32,500 nt of DNA from assembly GCA_029204225.1 (NCBI GenBank), contig CM055102.1, positions 8,594,456 through 8,626,955 of the forward strand, in the 5' to 3' direction. The notes beneath the pieces are model-generated. The model was given only the letters and a program-made list of their open reading frames with translations. It made no database searches and was not told where the DNA came from. A program made the position numbers and the translations under genes. Positions 22,467 to 32,470 of this stretch are shown here, one piece after another (the stretch's first letter is position 1; each line of letters begins with the position of its first letter). The stretch is from Diphasiastrum complanatum. Taxonomy: Eukaryota > Streptophyta > Lycopodiopsida > Lycopodiales > Lycopodiaceae.

Positions 22467-22654
22467 AATGGATGGCAATTGAGACCTCCTACCCTTGTAT
22501 ACTTTCAAGGTGGGAGTCTCCAAGCTATGCAGACATCCCAGAACACGACACGTGGCAACCATGCAGGTCTACGAGTCACTGGTCAAGTCAACAGGCCTAG
22601 TCGTCATTCAGTTTCAAGTTGGGTTTGGGACCCAAGGGAGCTGGATCCCTAACA
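22467..22654 (-). mobile_element. 3' LTR (part) of chromovirus-like gypsy element, family B
   Basis: The LTR begins on the minus strand with TGTTAGGG at 22654, directly after a purine tract, and extends to lower coordinates. The similarity to the fragment at 20081-20254 marks at least this much. The true outer end is not found. Confidence 0.7.
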
Positions 22655-22667
22655 TTCCCTCCCCCTT
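22655..22667 (-). other. polypurine tract
   Basis: On the minus strand AAGGGGGAGGGAA directly precedes the presumed LTR start TGTTAGGG. Polypurine tracts prime plus-strand DNA synthesis and always adjoin the 3' LTR, so this fixes the LTR edge. Confidence 0.8.
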
Positions 22668-22689
22668 AAAAGACTCCTCTTCTAAGGAA

Positions 22690-22830
22690 GGAAATCTGAG
22701 AACCTCAATCTAAAGTCACGCTACTTTTCCCAAGTAGGAGTCTTTGGAGCTTCCTTTCCAAATGAACCAAGTACTCAGTTACTTGCCGGATTCTGAGCCC
22801 GGTTGACGTACATCAACAATGGCTTGACGT
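22690..22830 (-). pseudogene. chromodomain remnant at the pol C-terminus
   Basis: Between the integrase end and the polypurine tract one minus-strand frame reads QVTEYLVHLERK, resembling the chromodomain core (EYLVKWKG...). Stops flank it. A chromodomain after integrase is the hallmark of chromoviruses within Ty3/gypsy and directs insertion into marked chromatin. Confidence 0.5.
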
Positions 22831-23025
22831 TCAGAAGGTACAAAGGATCTTAGATCCTCTTGAAAAATCAAGTCGTTCCTTTAAACGACCAATGTGAAAA
22901 ACTAGATGAGCCTTAACTCCTTGAGGAAGTTCTAGTTGATAGGCATTCCGATTGAGTTTCGTTAAAATACAGAAGGGCCCAGCATAACGAGGTGACAACT
23001 TAGGACACTTTCCAGTCTTTAATAC

Positions 23026-23466
23026 CAATGTTTAATGGTACCTTTCGAATCGCCTTTTCGAACCGTGTTTAAAATCGGGTTTGAATCGACTTCTCCGGGT
23101 TCGAACCGGCAAATCGGTTTTAGGGTTATCCCCCCCCCCCCCCGCCCCTAGTTTCTACCCTTCGATTTGTCAAAAAGAAGTGCTTTCTTCGTGTTAATGG
23201 GTTGTACATTATAATTCGTGATTAATCGATAGTGAAATTTGAATCCTGACGTGTAACTTCTGAGTCTTGTTACCTAACAATACTTGTCACCTGTGATTTT
23301 AGGGTTCTTGATCCATCTGTTGCTCGCAGTTTTAGCTATGATCTATCTGATATCATTTGTGACATTAGCTAGTAACTGAGTAGAAAGATTGAATCATTGT
23401 TACTCGTCACTCAAAACATACCATACTCATTACAATTTACAATGAAACATTCGGAAAAACCCCGAA

Positions 23467-23516
<50 letters not shown>

Positions 23517-23666
23517 AAAATGCCAAAACAAAACGGTTTGAACCGTTTAAAAAAAAAAAACGGGTTCAAACCGTTTTTTCTTTAAAAAAAATTTGTTTTT
23601 TTTTCGGTTCGAACCGGCGGTTCAAACCGCAGTTCTTTGAGCAAACCGCGGTTCGACACAACTATG
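23026..23666. mobile_element. 641-bp non-autonomous hAT-like element with target duplication
   Basis: The insert is flanked by tttaatac (23018-23025 and 23667-23674; the ninth base c also matches, either as part of the duplication or as the first base of the element). Its ends read CAATGTT... and, inverted, CATAGTT..., a weak terminal inverted repeat of the CA..GTT kind known in hAT elements. Both subterminal regions are packed with gaaccgg, cggttcgaac and aaaccg motifs in both orientations. There is no transposase ORF. It contains a poly-C run (23130-23143) and (CT)n (23469-23514). Removing one duplication copy plus the insert would leave the integrase frame continuous, which proves insertion after the retroelement. 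Confidence 0.82.
23469..23514. repeat. (CT)n tract, 23 units, inside the hAT-like element
   Basis: A pure CT run on the plus strand. Confidence 0.97.
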
Positions 23667-24559
23667 TTTAATACCTTAGAGTCTTTTGGAATCCTAAGAT
23701 ATACCCAAACTCCTTCCTCATAGACCCTAGGCTGTGGCTCGCGAGCAACAAGCAACATTTCTTGCATATCATGCAGGAAATCCACTGTTGCTTTGACCTT
23801 GAGGCTTTTGAGGCCAACCGATATGGGAGCTCTAGTTTGGAAACCAAACATCAGAGTGAATGGACTAAAACCGGTGGCAGAATGCTTTGCGCTGTTATAC
23901 GCAAATTCAATCAGTGGAAGGTACTTTTCGCAAACCAAACAACCAGAACAACTTTTCCACAAAATGCTAAGCAAGCTCAGAAGCTTTGACAAACTGCCTG
24001 GTTGGAATGAATTGCGCCATTTTGGTTAGTCTGTCTGTCAACTATAACCCAAATAGAATCATTTTGCTTCCCCGTCCAAGGTAGCCCAACCACAAAGTCC
24101 ATGGAATTACTTTCCCACTTTCTTTCGGGAATTTCCAAGGGCATTAATAAACCAGCTGCCTTAAGCCTTTCAGCTTTATTAACTTGGCATTGTCCACACT
24201 TGCGAACATATGCCTCCACTTGACTTTTTAGATTTAGCCAATAAAAGTTCCTTTTTATAAGGTCGAGCGTTCTTTATGAGCCAGGGTGCCCTGCCCACGG
24301 GCTGCCATGACATTCATGCAGGATTTGGGCCCTCAAATCATCATTTTCTAGCACACAAACTTTTCCATTCCGAAAAAGTAACCCATTTCTAATGGAATAG
24401 TTCCGTAATATCTTGTCCTGAGGAGAAATCTTGGAATCCTATATTCCAAGTTCACCACTAGATCTAAAAGAACCTGCCAGGACGTCTAGCCAAATACGAC
24501 CGAAATACCTATTAGTCTTACACAAATCTCTTAAGGACAGATATAACTCAAATTCGATC

Positions 24560-25815
24560 TCAGAAAAGCTTAACTGATTAACCTCTCCAATCTGGCTTAA
24601 GGCATCCGCGATACTATTAGAAGTACCTTTGTGGTACTCAATGTCATAATGAAATTCCTAGAGCATTTCTAACCATCTGGCTTTACGACCTCAAAGGTCA
24701 ACCGCATCATTAATATATTTTAACGCTTGATGATCGGTTACTATGGTAAATTGGGAGCCATATAAATAATGTCTCCACACTTTCAGGACATGAATGACAG
24801 CAAAAAGCTCCTTGTCCTAGGTGGAATACCGCCTTTGAGTAGGATCTAACTTCTTGCTTTCAAAGGCAACCGGTCTACCATCTTGATATAGGACTGCACC
24901 TATAGCATAGTCATTGGCATCCGTCTCAAGTACATATGGCTTGTTGGGATCCACATTGTGTAAAATAGGCGTTGTAGACACACAGTATTTGAGGTTCTCA
25001 AAATTCTGATTCATCTCTTCAGTCCAAGTAACCGAAGGACTGAATTTACTGTGTCGGTTGGTTCTTTTTTTCCCTTTGATGACATTTGTCAAAGGCAATG
25101 CAATAATTGCAAAACCCAAGATAAATCTATGAAAAAATCCCGTGAAGCCCAAAAAGGAGTTAACCTCCCAGATGGTTTGAGGAATTGGCCATTCACGAAC
25201 TTGACGGACTTTATTTGGGTCAATTTCCAACCCATGGTCCGAAATAACATAAAACCAATCTCTTTTGGAAGAAAACACATTTGGATTCCTTGGCAAAGAG
25301 CTTCTCCTGTCTAAGTAACTTTAAGACAATCCTGAGATGCTCTTCACGCTCCTCCAAAGTTTTACTATAGATGAGAATATCATCTCTAAGTAAACTATGA
25401 CGAACTTTCCCAGCTATGGACGAAGAAGATCGTTCATCATCTGCTGGAAAGTCGCGGGAGCATTTGTCAATCCAAAAGGTAAAACCGGAAATTCATAGTG
25501 GCCATACCTAGTCCTTAACCCGGTCTTTTCAACGTCCTCAGATTTTATTCAAATTTGATGACACCCCGATCTCAAATCGATTTTGGTGAAGTACTTCGCA
25601 CCATGTAATCGATCAACCAGTTCATCCATTCGAGGCAAAGGGTAACGGTTTTTAATCATTAATTTATTTAATTTTTAAAAGTCCACACATAGACGAGTAC
25701 CTCTGTCTATTTTATCAACTAAAATAACTGGAGGCCCTCAAGGACACTTACTAGGCCTAACATGGCCCATTTTAAGGTAGTTTTGCAATTGCCTATAAAC
25801 TTCATCCTCTTATGT
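24560..25815 (-). pseudogene. pol: Ty3/gypsy reverse transcriptase and RNase H, damaged
   Basis: The reverse transcriptase copies element RNA to DNA and RNase H removes the RNA. Minus-strand frames show, in order: [50 protein letters not shown] and FTKIDLRSG (with the first catalytic Asp), then [16 protein letters not shown]. The YLDD-box region (about 25370-25400) is shifted by a small indel just before DDILIYSK. The connection then reads REWPIPQ and FLGFTGFFHRFI. RNase H starts at YVLETDANDYAIGAVL (about 24925) and continues after a stop (about 24817) with [10 protein letters not shown]. Stops also lie at 25550 and 24660. The 5' part of the element (5' LTR, gag, protease) is absent: recognisable sequence ends near 25815. 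Confidence 0.88.
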
Positions 25816-26270
25816 AGTACTTATCCTATACGGGTACAAGGATAAAGGTCCGCTACCGGGAAGGAGATAAATACCACGGTCGACTCCCCTAGAGGGACTG
25901 CCCACAGACCTGTGGCGCCACTCCAAAGGTGCATTACCCCCTTAAACACTACAAAAAAACAATTGTTTTTGCCATAACCGACCGCAAGGCATAAAACAAA
26001 CCACAAACAATCCTAAAAGTGTTTTTGTTTCAAAAAGAAGGGCACCCATTCGAAACACATTTCCCATTTCAAAACACATTTCAAAAAGGCGTCTAGAATT
26101 GCTACTAGCTTCATTAGTATTGTATGGATGTGTCTCCACCATTACCTTGGTTTAGTGTAGCTTGACGGTGACGCATGTAGAAATGTTTGACTGTGCAGTT
26201 TGCATGTGCCATTATTGGACATGCATGTAATGTTTCTAGCTTTGTAAAGCTCACAAGCATCTATGGTTTC
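25816..26270. other. spacer, no gene recognised
   Basis: This is where the gypsy similarity ends abruptly. The GC-richer part (25830-25940) contains ccctagagggac and accacggtcgac but resembles nothing I recognise. Confidence 0.4.
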
Positions 26271-26281
26271 CAATTTCATTC

Positions 26282-26394
26282 GTACAATGCACAATTGGTT
26301 CTCACAATACAATAGCAAGTACATGATTGGATGGGTACCTGCTAATCATGTACCTGCTCTTGTATTGTGACAATTCATTCAATTGTGCATTGTA
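26282..26394. repeat. foldback hairpin: about 50-base inverted repeat, 11-base loop
   Basis: Left arm 26282-26330 and right arm 26342-26394 are reverse complements apart from about three substitutions and one small bulge. Pairing blocks include gtacaatgcacaattg with caattgtgcattgtac, cacaatacaa with ttgtattgtg, and gtacatgatt with aatcatgtac. Pairing may continue a little on both sides (ccaattt/aaattgg). It could be a miniature foldback element or a small-RNA precursor. Confidence 0.88.
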
Positions 26395-26399
26395 CAAAT

Positions 26400-28830
26400 T
26401 GGATGTGTTGAATTGGTGAAATTGGATTACATTCATGACCTCCTTTCTTCCATATGGAAAACAATCGTTGATGGATAAAAGGTTAGAAGCAGCGTCCGTC
26501 ACCTACTTTTCTCTTTTCACATTAAAGCTGAAGTAGATGATAGCTACTCTCATTATGTTGCAAAACCATGTGCAAGATCAGTCTCAAAAGTACCAATATT
26601 GTGGTTTACTCATGGTAGTTGAATGTGCCTAGGGTAAACAAATGTATTCTTACATAATGGATGGCTACACATGAGTCAAAAGTACAAACTACTTGGAGTA
26701 GATAAATATATTGTTTACTATGTAGTTCCAATGAATCTTCATTTAAACCCTTTTGAAATGATTCAAATCAACCCTAATTTGAATCCTTTTTTGGATATGA
26801 AAAATATTAATAAATTGATGAAATGCTTCTGAAATCTCATTGTGTTGTTGAACATTTTTGCACAATGAATAGGATTGCTAAAAATTTGCGTAATGATACG
26901 TTACAAGCAAACCACAAGTGATTAGAATCTTCACAGGGTGTAGGGTATCAGTTAGAGTATCATCGATCTCCCATTTGTATTATCGATAAGTTCAAGCTTT
27001 TAACATGGTCTACATCTCGATTCCATAAAACATTTATAAAAATGACTTTTTGCAAAAGCTTCCAATTCCATAAAATTGCTCGATTTGATTCTTTAGTATT
27101 TGAGTGGACCAAAGCATGCTATGGATCCATAGAAAAAAAGAGATCAAGGGTGTTGAGTGTAACTTTCATCTTTGCTAAAAAATGAAGCACACATCTGAAA
27201 TCGCAATAGAAAGACAACTAAAAGTATATGCTTAGACTATTTTGACCCCGAAAGGGTAAATGCATGTTGTTTGGGCATCAAGTCCCTACCGCAGGAGATA
27301 AGTGCAGCCTTGTGTGTTGTATCATACATTGGTTACTCCATCACTAGTCCTATGTTTCATAGCGATTGCAAGAAACAACACAAACAAGAGGATTTCCTTC
27401 CTTTCCTAGTTCTAAACTAATACATGGATTCAAACTTGTAGGTCTAAGCTTGTCGACATGCATGTGTATCCTCCATGACACCCATGTAATGAAGATCCTC
27501 AATTTTTATGTAGAATCCACGATCAACTCTGATCTCAATGTCTTTATTACTCAATGTAGACCTTCCTTTGAATGTCGATCCTTTTCATATTAGCCTGCTT
27601 CATATGACTTCCCAATCTTGCTTTTGTCTTCTGTCCCTTTGGTGCATCTGTGTGATCACCATGAGTGCGACATATCACCCGATTCCTTAACATCTCTTGA
27701 ATCAAAGAACTTTGACTCCCCCTAAATCAAATTATGTGGTCATGATTAACCTTTGCCATAACCTTGAGAACTGTGCTTGAAGAGAGTCTCCCTTGGTCTT
27801 TTTGAATATCTTCCAAGCAACCACAAAAATATAAGGATCTCACCAACACCCATAAAGAAAACGTAATCCTCTTTGATTACCATAGCACCATCATGACAAT
27901 CATAAGTAGGAAATAGATCTAAAAATGTCAACATCAAATCTCATGCATCAACACTCACATTAGAAACCTATACTTCATAAGTAGTTGGCTCCACTTGTGT
28001 TGATTCCTTAAATTGAATCTCACTTGGTACCACACAATCACTATGACTTGGATGGTATCCTGGAATTACTTGAAAACCATAACAAACAATCACTTCGATT
28101 AATGATAAATCTCAAGTGATACTAGTTCCAATAGACAAGAAAGTTTCTACCACATAAACAAGCTACTATGGCAGGGATAGAAACCAAACCGATACAACGT
28201 AGAATGACAACCACACAGCTTGCTATCATTTGCCACCATGATAAGAAACTGTGAATAAATGAAGCATCCTCTTGAATATCGATTTACTTCAAAGACCCAT
28301 AGTCTATACTTCTCATGCAACTCCCTTTTAGAGCTTGCAACTTTGTCAATTCCAACCTCGACAAAACCTTGTCCAATCTTAGAACTCTTGAAGTTGACCT
28401 TGCTTCAGTATGCTAGTTGGTAGCTGCTTTTGAACCTTCAACAACACCAAGATTGCTGATTGTCCTCTCCTACCATCTCCCTCGTCATCTTCTTGTTTCA
28501 TGTAGTTTTCCTTTTCCTGTGAGTTGACCCTTCCACTTCGCTTTGCAGTTGCATGAGCCAACTCACATGTAGTTTTAACAACCTGTCAAGGTCCTCCCGC
28601 AGCGATGGCTCTCCAACAATGTTCTTAATCAGTAGCAATCAGACTGTCGTAATGGATCTGATCAAATCACTCGTGGATCCTTTCTCCACCTTGTACCCTG
28701 ATTGAAAAACGACTCCTAATCATAATGTCGGTCTTGACTTGTGAGATCTCGTTTCAACTCCTAGTTAGAATGTTGATTTGGCTCGAGATAGATTACACAC
28801 AGGCTTTAATGATGATGCCCAAGAAGAAAT
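26400..28830. other. AT-rich stretch, no gene recognised
   Basis: Scattered short open frames exist on both strands (for example minus 27746-27937 and 28379-28561) without motifs I can place. It is probably old repeat DNA. Confidence 0.5.
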
Positions 28831-28965
28831 GAAGCATGTGGCGCCGCTGCCCGAGACACATTGGTGCCCCGAGAAAAATGTGCCAGTGCCCATTTCATGC
28901 CGGTGCCCACGAAAATTGTGGCCTGGGACATAAGCGTGCCTGCAAAAATTTGCCCCAGACAACGG
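28831..28965. repeat. short degenerate repeats of the type (g)gtgccc..gaaaa
   Basis: A GC-rich island in AT-rich DNA with related pieces ggtgccccgagaaaaatgtg, cagtgcccatttcatgcc and ggtgcccacgaaaattgtg, then gtgcctgcaaaaatttgcccc, spaced 25-45 bases apart. Its nature is unknown. Confidence 0.5.
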
Positions 28966-28969
28966 CTCT

Positions 28970-30298
28970 TTTACTTAGTGTCATGTACAAGGACAAGGCC
29001 TTATTTTCCTTTCATTTACTTTCATAGTCTTTAAGTTCTTCAAAATACAAAGATCCCTTGCACATGCCTTTAGGGATTGACACTATCGTAACTAACAAAT
29101 TTGTGCTTGCCCACTTCACATGTTAACACTCTCTTGGAAACAACATTCTTCACCTCTTCTTTTGTGATAACGTTGCTCTTTTATGGCATTAATTCACAAA
29201 TATGTGGACATGTTCAATGAAAATATGGGAATTTATAGTGGCATTCGACCAAGTGCAGGACTTGTTCGTCTACAGAATGTCTTCATCCTCTTTCAAGTAT
29301 CAAACTTGATGTCTACCATATTGTCCAACAAGGCAAAGCTTTTCTTGTCCACGCGATTTGCATGATCACAAACTTCGAGATGCAATTGACACGAGTTACA
29401 ACCTTGAACCCTCCTTTTCCTACATTGAATTTCCTAGCATTGAATTTCTTAAGAAATAATCATATCGTGATGAGATACGTATGTGGATACATCAATGACA
29501 TGGGGACGTACCATGGCCTTTTCCTATGAAGACTGAGGATGTACCTTATTTATGTTCTAAAACTTTTTGCTATTTCCAGAAAAACGCAAAAGAACAAAAG
29601 AAAAGCCAGGAAAATTCAAACATAGAATTCAAACATAGCCACGCACAATAAAGCAGATTAGAGAAGAGTCAATGCAGTTAAATGAAAGAGAGGGTTTCAA
29701 CAACAATAATGTCTTACACAACCAAGGACGACATCATAAAGTAGAAGGCCAAGGTTTCAAGCATCACGAAGTAGAACATGACGAAGATAGAAACCTAAAG
29801 CAGCTTCAATCTTTGACGATTTTAGTTCCAACAGCATGAGGCTGCAATCATCAATGGCAACATGATAGTGCAACTGAGAGATTTAACGAGATGCAAGTTC
29901 TTACTTGACTGGATTCACAGAGTCGGTGCCTATTATTCCATAATCCATGTTTGTGCTCCCTTATCTGTAATTAAGACAAAATATAGCCCTTTCAGTCTTA
30001 TAAATATGTACGCAAAACAAGACCTTACCGTTTCGAATGTCTCTGACGATGAGACAACCCTTAACGATAATGGACCAGCGCTCGCCCATTTACATAGCGC
30101 AGACCGCAGGAGTAGCCCCATTTACATTCTGACCTTGCCGTTCAAGCACAATCAAAATATCATAAAAGAAGCGATTATCATAAACAATGCCACATACTGT
30201 AGAATGTCAACAGAAAACATTTCCCTCAAAGCAAGGGATGCACAGAAGCGCACTAAATCGAAAATCAAACCATCAAAACAGCAAACAAGCATACATAC
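28970..30298. other. intergenic or intronic stretch, no firm gene
   Basis: No motif-bearing frame was found. A plus-strand frame of 146 codons (29862-30302) begins with ATG but overlaps possible minus-strand splice sites (AG near 30124, GTAAGG near 30028). Neither reading is convincing. Confidence 0.35.
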
Positions 30299-30620
30299 TT
30301 GAGTGCATTGGCGGAGGTTGCGCCCGCCGTCAGGGTTAGCGAATGCCTAATGTCGGTAGTAAAGAAACCATGGTCAGAGTACTATTGCAGCAAATCTGCG
30401 GAGCTGTTGCTGAGGAACCACAACGGATCGTCTGCTTCCGCTCCTCCGTTCCAGAAACATCATCTGATCAAATGGAGTAGTAGATCGACAGAAACAAAAT
30501 TACGCTGCGCCATCTCTCTCTCTCTCTCTGTCTCTCTCGATCGATCGATCGATCGATCGCTCGAAACTAGAAATGAAGCAGAAATCGTTCCATTTCCAAA
30601 GCGCCCGTTGAATTGCACGC
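30299..30620 (-). other. possible 5' exon of a minus-strand gene
   Basis: A GC-richer block with a GA leader directly before ATG (30513-30511), then 17 codons (MAQRNFVSVDLLLHLIR) and a stop. It ends in a good donor (ctcaa|gtatgt at 30299/30298). The first ATG gives only a very short peptide, so it may be an upstream ORF, or the exon may be 5' UTR. The layout (GA leader, ATGGC start) is the same as at the hAT gene start. No protein family was recognised, and the rest of the gene was not found to the left. Confidence 0.3.
30514..30559. repeat. (CT)n followed by (TCGA)n
   Basis: CT run 30514-30536 with one GT interruption, then five and a half TCGA units (30537-30559), a perfectly self-complementary tract. 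Confidence 0.95.
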
Positions 30621-31010
30621 GTAGCCTTCCGCCACGTAAGAAACCGAACGAGAATGAACCAAAGCAGAGCACGTGACGATCCAAGCCTCTCCACCGTTGG
30701 ATTTCGCCGTAAACGTTCAGATCATGCCACACGGCAAAGAGTGCCGCTGAGATATACACCACCTGCCAAAATTTTAATTGGTGGGGCGTGAAACATCTGG
30801 CGCCATTAGGCCGCGTCTTTGAGTGGCTATAAAGAGAAAGGCAAAGGCCGTCACTGGGTCAGTCCTTGACGTAAACTGGATAAGGCCCATGACGCTTAAT
30901 GACACGTCAAACCTCTTAGCCCCTTCACTTGGATTTTGGCCACGTGTCAAAATGGTTGCTTCTATGCTAATACATGGCTTGTTTTTTATGGGATGTTCCT
31001 TTTTATAGCC
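30600..31010. promoter_or_regulatory. promoter-like island with G-boxes and TATA boxes
   Basis: GC- and CpG-richer than the flanks. G-box cores CACGTG are at 30670-30675 and 30941-30946 (the latter as CCACGTGTC, an ABRE-type site), with an ACGTC element at 30903-30907. A TATA box ctataaag lies on the plus strand (30827-30834) and ctataaaa on the minus strand (31008-31001). Other sites are gcccat (30886) and tggcgcca (30799). It fits the upstream region of the minus-strand exon at 30299-30620, but direction is not certain. Confidence 0.45.
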
Positions 31011-31309
31011 TTCACTTGAGGTGGAGGTGTCGTCATCTAACGGAGGAAGGAGGTTTTTTACGATGCCACCTCTCAATCATGCTCCACAATTTCATGAGAG
31101 TGATTGCACCTTGAATTGCTATTAACATTTGTCGTTTCTCGGGTGGTAAATCACAAGTGTGCCAAATTATTAGATTGGCTAAGTACAAGTTTGGATTCTT
31201 TTCTTGCTAGATGGATTGCAAAAGGCTTAAACCTTAATCCTCCTAGTGCTAACTCTTTCCCCCCATCAAATTTGCTCTCTCTAGAATACTAAATGGTTTT
31301 CGGGGAGGG

Positions 31310-31440
31310 AAGATCTTGCACGCGGGCCTTCCGTGCTGGGAGTGCCCTTGCCTAAGGGCGGGAGCCCACGAGCAGGCCTTGACCAGGTCGAAAGGCCCAA
31401 GGGCACTGGGCCTTCCCCCACATAATCTTTGGTGCGAGGG
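31310..31440. other. GC-rich block with nested inverted repeats
   Basis: The 10-bp perfect inverted repeat agtgcccttg (31341-31350) / caagggcact (31398-31407) encloses smaller stems: gccctt..aagggc (31344-31359) and ggcctt..aaggcc (31375-31397). The direct repeat gggccttcc occurs at 31324 and 31408. It lies in AT-rich DNA. It could be a structured transposon end or a decayed SINE; I find no proper tRNA or RNA-gene boxes. Confidence 0.55.
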
Positions 31441-31449
31441 CCATTTTGG

Positions 31450-32435
31450 AAATTTCTAGAATCTTTTTGGCGTGCAGTGTGGGAGAGATCTATATCTCTC
31501 GGGGTACACGATGCGTTGTGATTTTATAACGCTCTTCCAACTACTAAAGCCTTAGCCAGAGAACTGATGGTCAAAGAAGTTGTTGAATTGCATGTAGCTT
31601 ATCAAACTTCTAACTATTCTAGCATTTAGTGATCTTTTTCGAATCATGATTTTGAGCAGATAGGCATGTACTGCATCGTAACATCAAATATTATTCATTT
31701 TCTTTCATACGTAGAACTACTCATCACCTTGATTATCTAAGCATTCAACCATTATAGTGGTGTGCAATGCATTATTTGCATCCAACATCAAAATAATCAC
31801 GTTGGTTTTTTTCTACTCTCGCAAGTAATAGGTAGTGATGCAAGTGTCAATGCTATCTGCTTGTGCTCAATAACATCACAAGCAACTTTCTTTAAAGTTA
31901 TAAGTGATGATCTTCATTGTTAAAACTGTCAACTGGCCGTTTTGAAACCTATTCAGTTTAATGGCATTCTATAGATTGTTTACAGTCTTTAACTTTCATG
32001 CTTCTAATTGTTTACAACACTGATGAACAATGTCTCAAATAATTTGCTAGTAACTAGGAGTTGGAATATTATGCACTCTTCAAAGCTGTTATAAAGTGTC
32101 ATCCACCAAGATTATGTAAAAAGATCATATCCAAATGACCTAATCATGCCCTTTGAACTTTAGCTAATTTGGAGAGCACATCTAGCTTCATTACCAATGT
32201 AGAAATCATGCATCAACTACACATAGAAGATGAAAACTCAATAAGAACTTGTCATAAACACTTAGATGTGATATTCTATTGTTCATGTCTATATAATAGC
32301 CTTACAATATCAGTACTCACACATGTGGATTCATATACATAACAAAAGTCACAATAACATATTGTTTGGTTTCTCGTATTCGTGCGATCCAGCGCCTTCA
32401 CTCTCACTCTATTTTTTTGCAGGTTGGAGCGTCTT
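31450..32435. other. AT-rich stretch, no gene recognised
   Basis: Stops are dense in all frames and no repeat or motif stands out. Confidence 0.5.
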
Positions 32436-32440
32436 TGGAG

Positions 32441-32470
32441 CGATTGAGGGCGATTGAGGGCAATTGAAGG
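32441..32470. repeat. 10-bp tandem repeat, three copies
   Basis: cgattgaggg twice, then caattgaagg. It lies shortly after a pyrimidine-rich tttttttgcag (32411-32421), which looks like a splice acceptor on the plus strand. Sequence continues beyond the window. Confidence 0.8.

Larger units (their letters stand above)
22831..24260 (-). pseudogene. pol: Ty3/gypsy integrase, interrupted by an inserted element
   Basis: Minus-strand pieces in order: a zinc-finger part with H...H near 24320-24290 and CGQCQ near 24190; catalytic core start SMDFVVGLPWTG with the first Asp (near 24100) and WVIVDRQTN; then EFAYNSAKHSATGFSPF (23900s), the typical end of the core; then PKDSKVL at the break near 23675, resuming at about 23025 with LKTGKCPKLSPRYAGPF and VFHIGRLKERL. 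The gap of about 640 bases is a separate element with its own target duplication. Stops and a frameshift near 24000 show that the gene was also decaying. Confidence 0.88.

Noticed and set aside
29862-30302. 146-codon plus-strand ORF starting with ATG
   Set aside because: No motif, low-complexity C-terminal part, no matching splice or promoter context. Kept only as an uncertain region.
30299-30676. 125-codon plus-strand ORF
   Set aside because: It starts with a TTG codon, runs through the CT/TCGA simple repeats and opposes a better minus-strand exon candidate.
31310-31440. Decayed tRNA-derived SINE
   Set aside because: ggtcgaaaggc only loosely resembles a B box, no A box lies at the right distance, and no tail or target duplication is seen.
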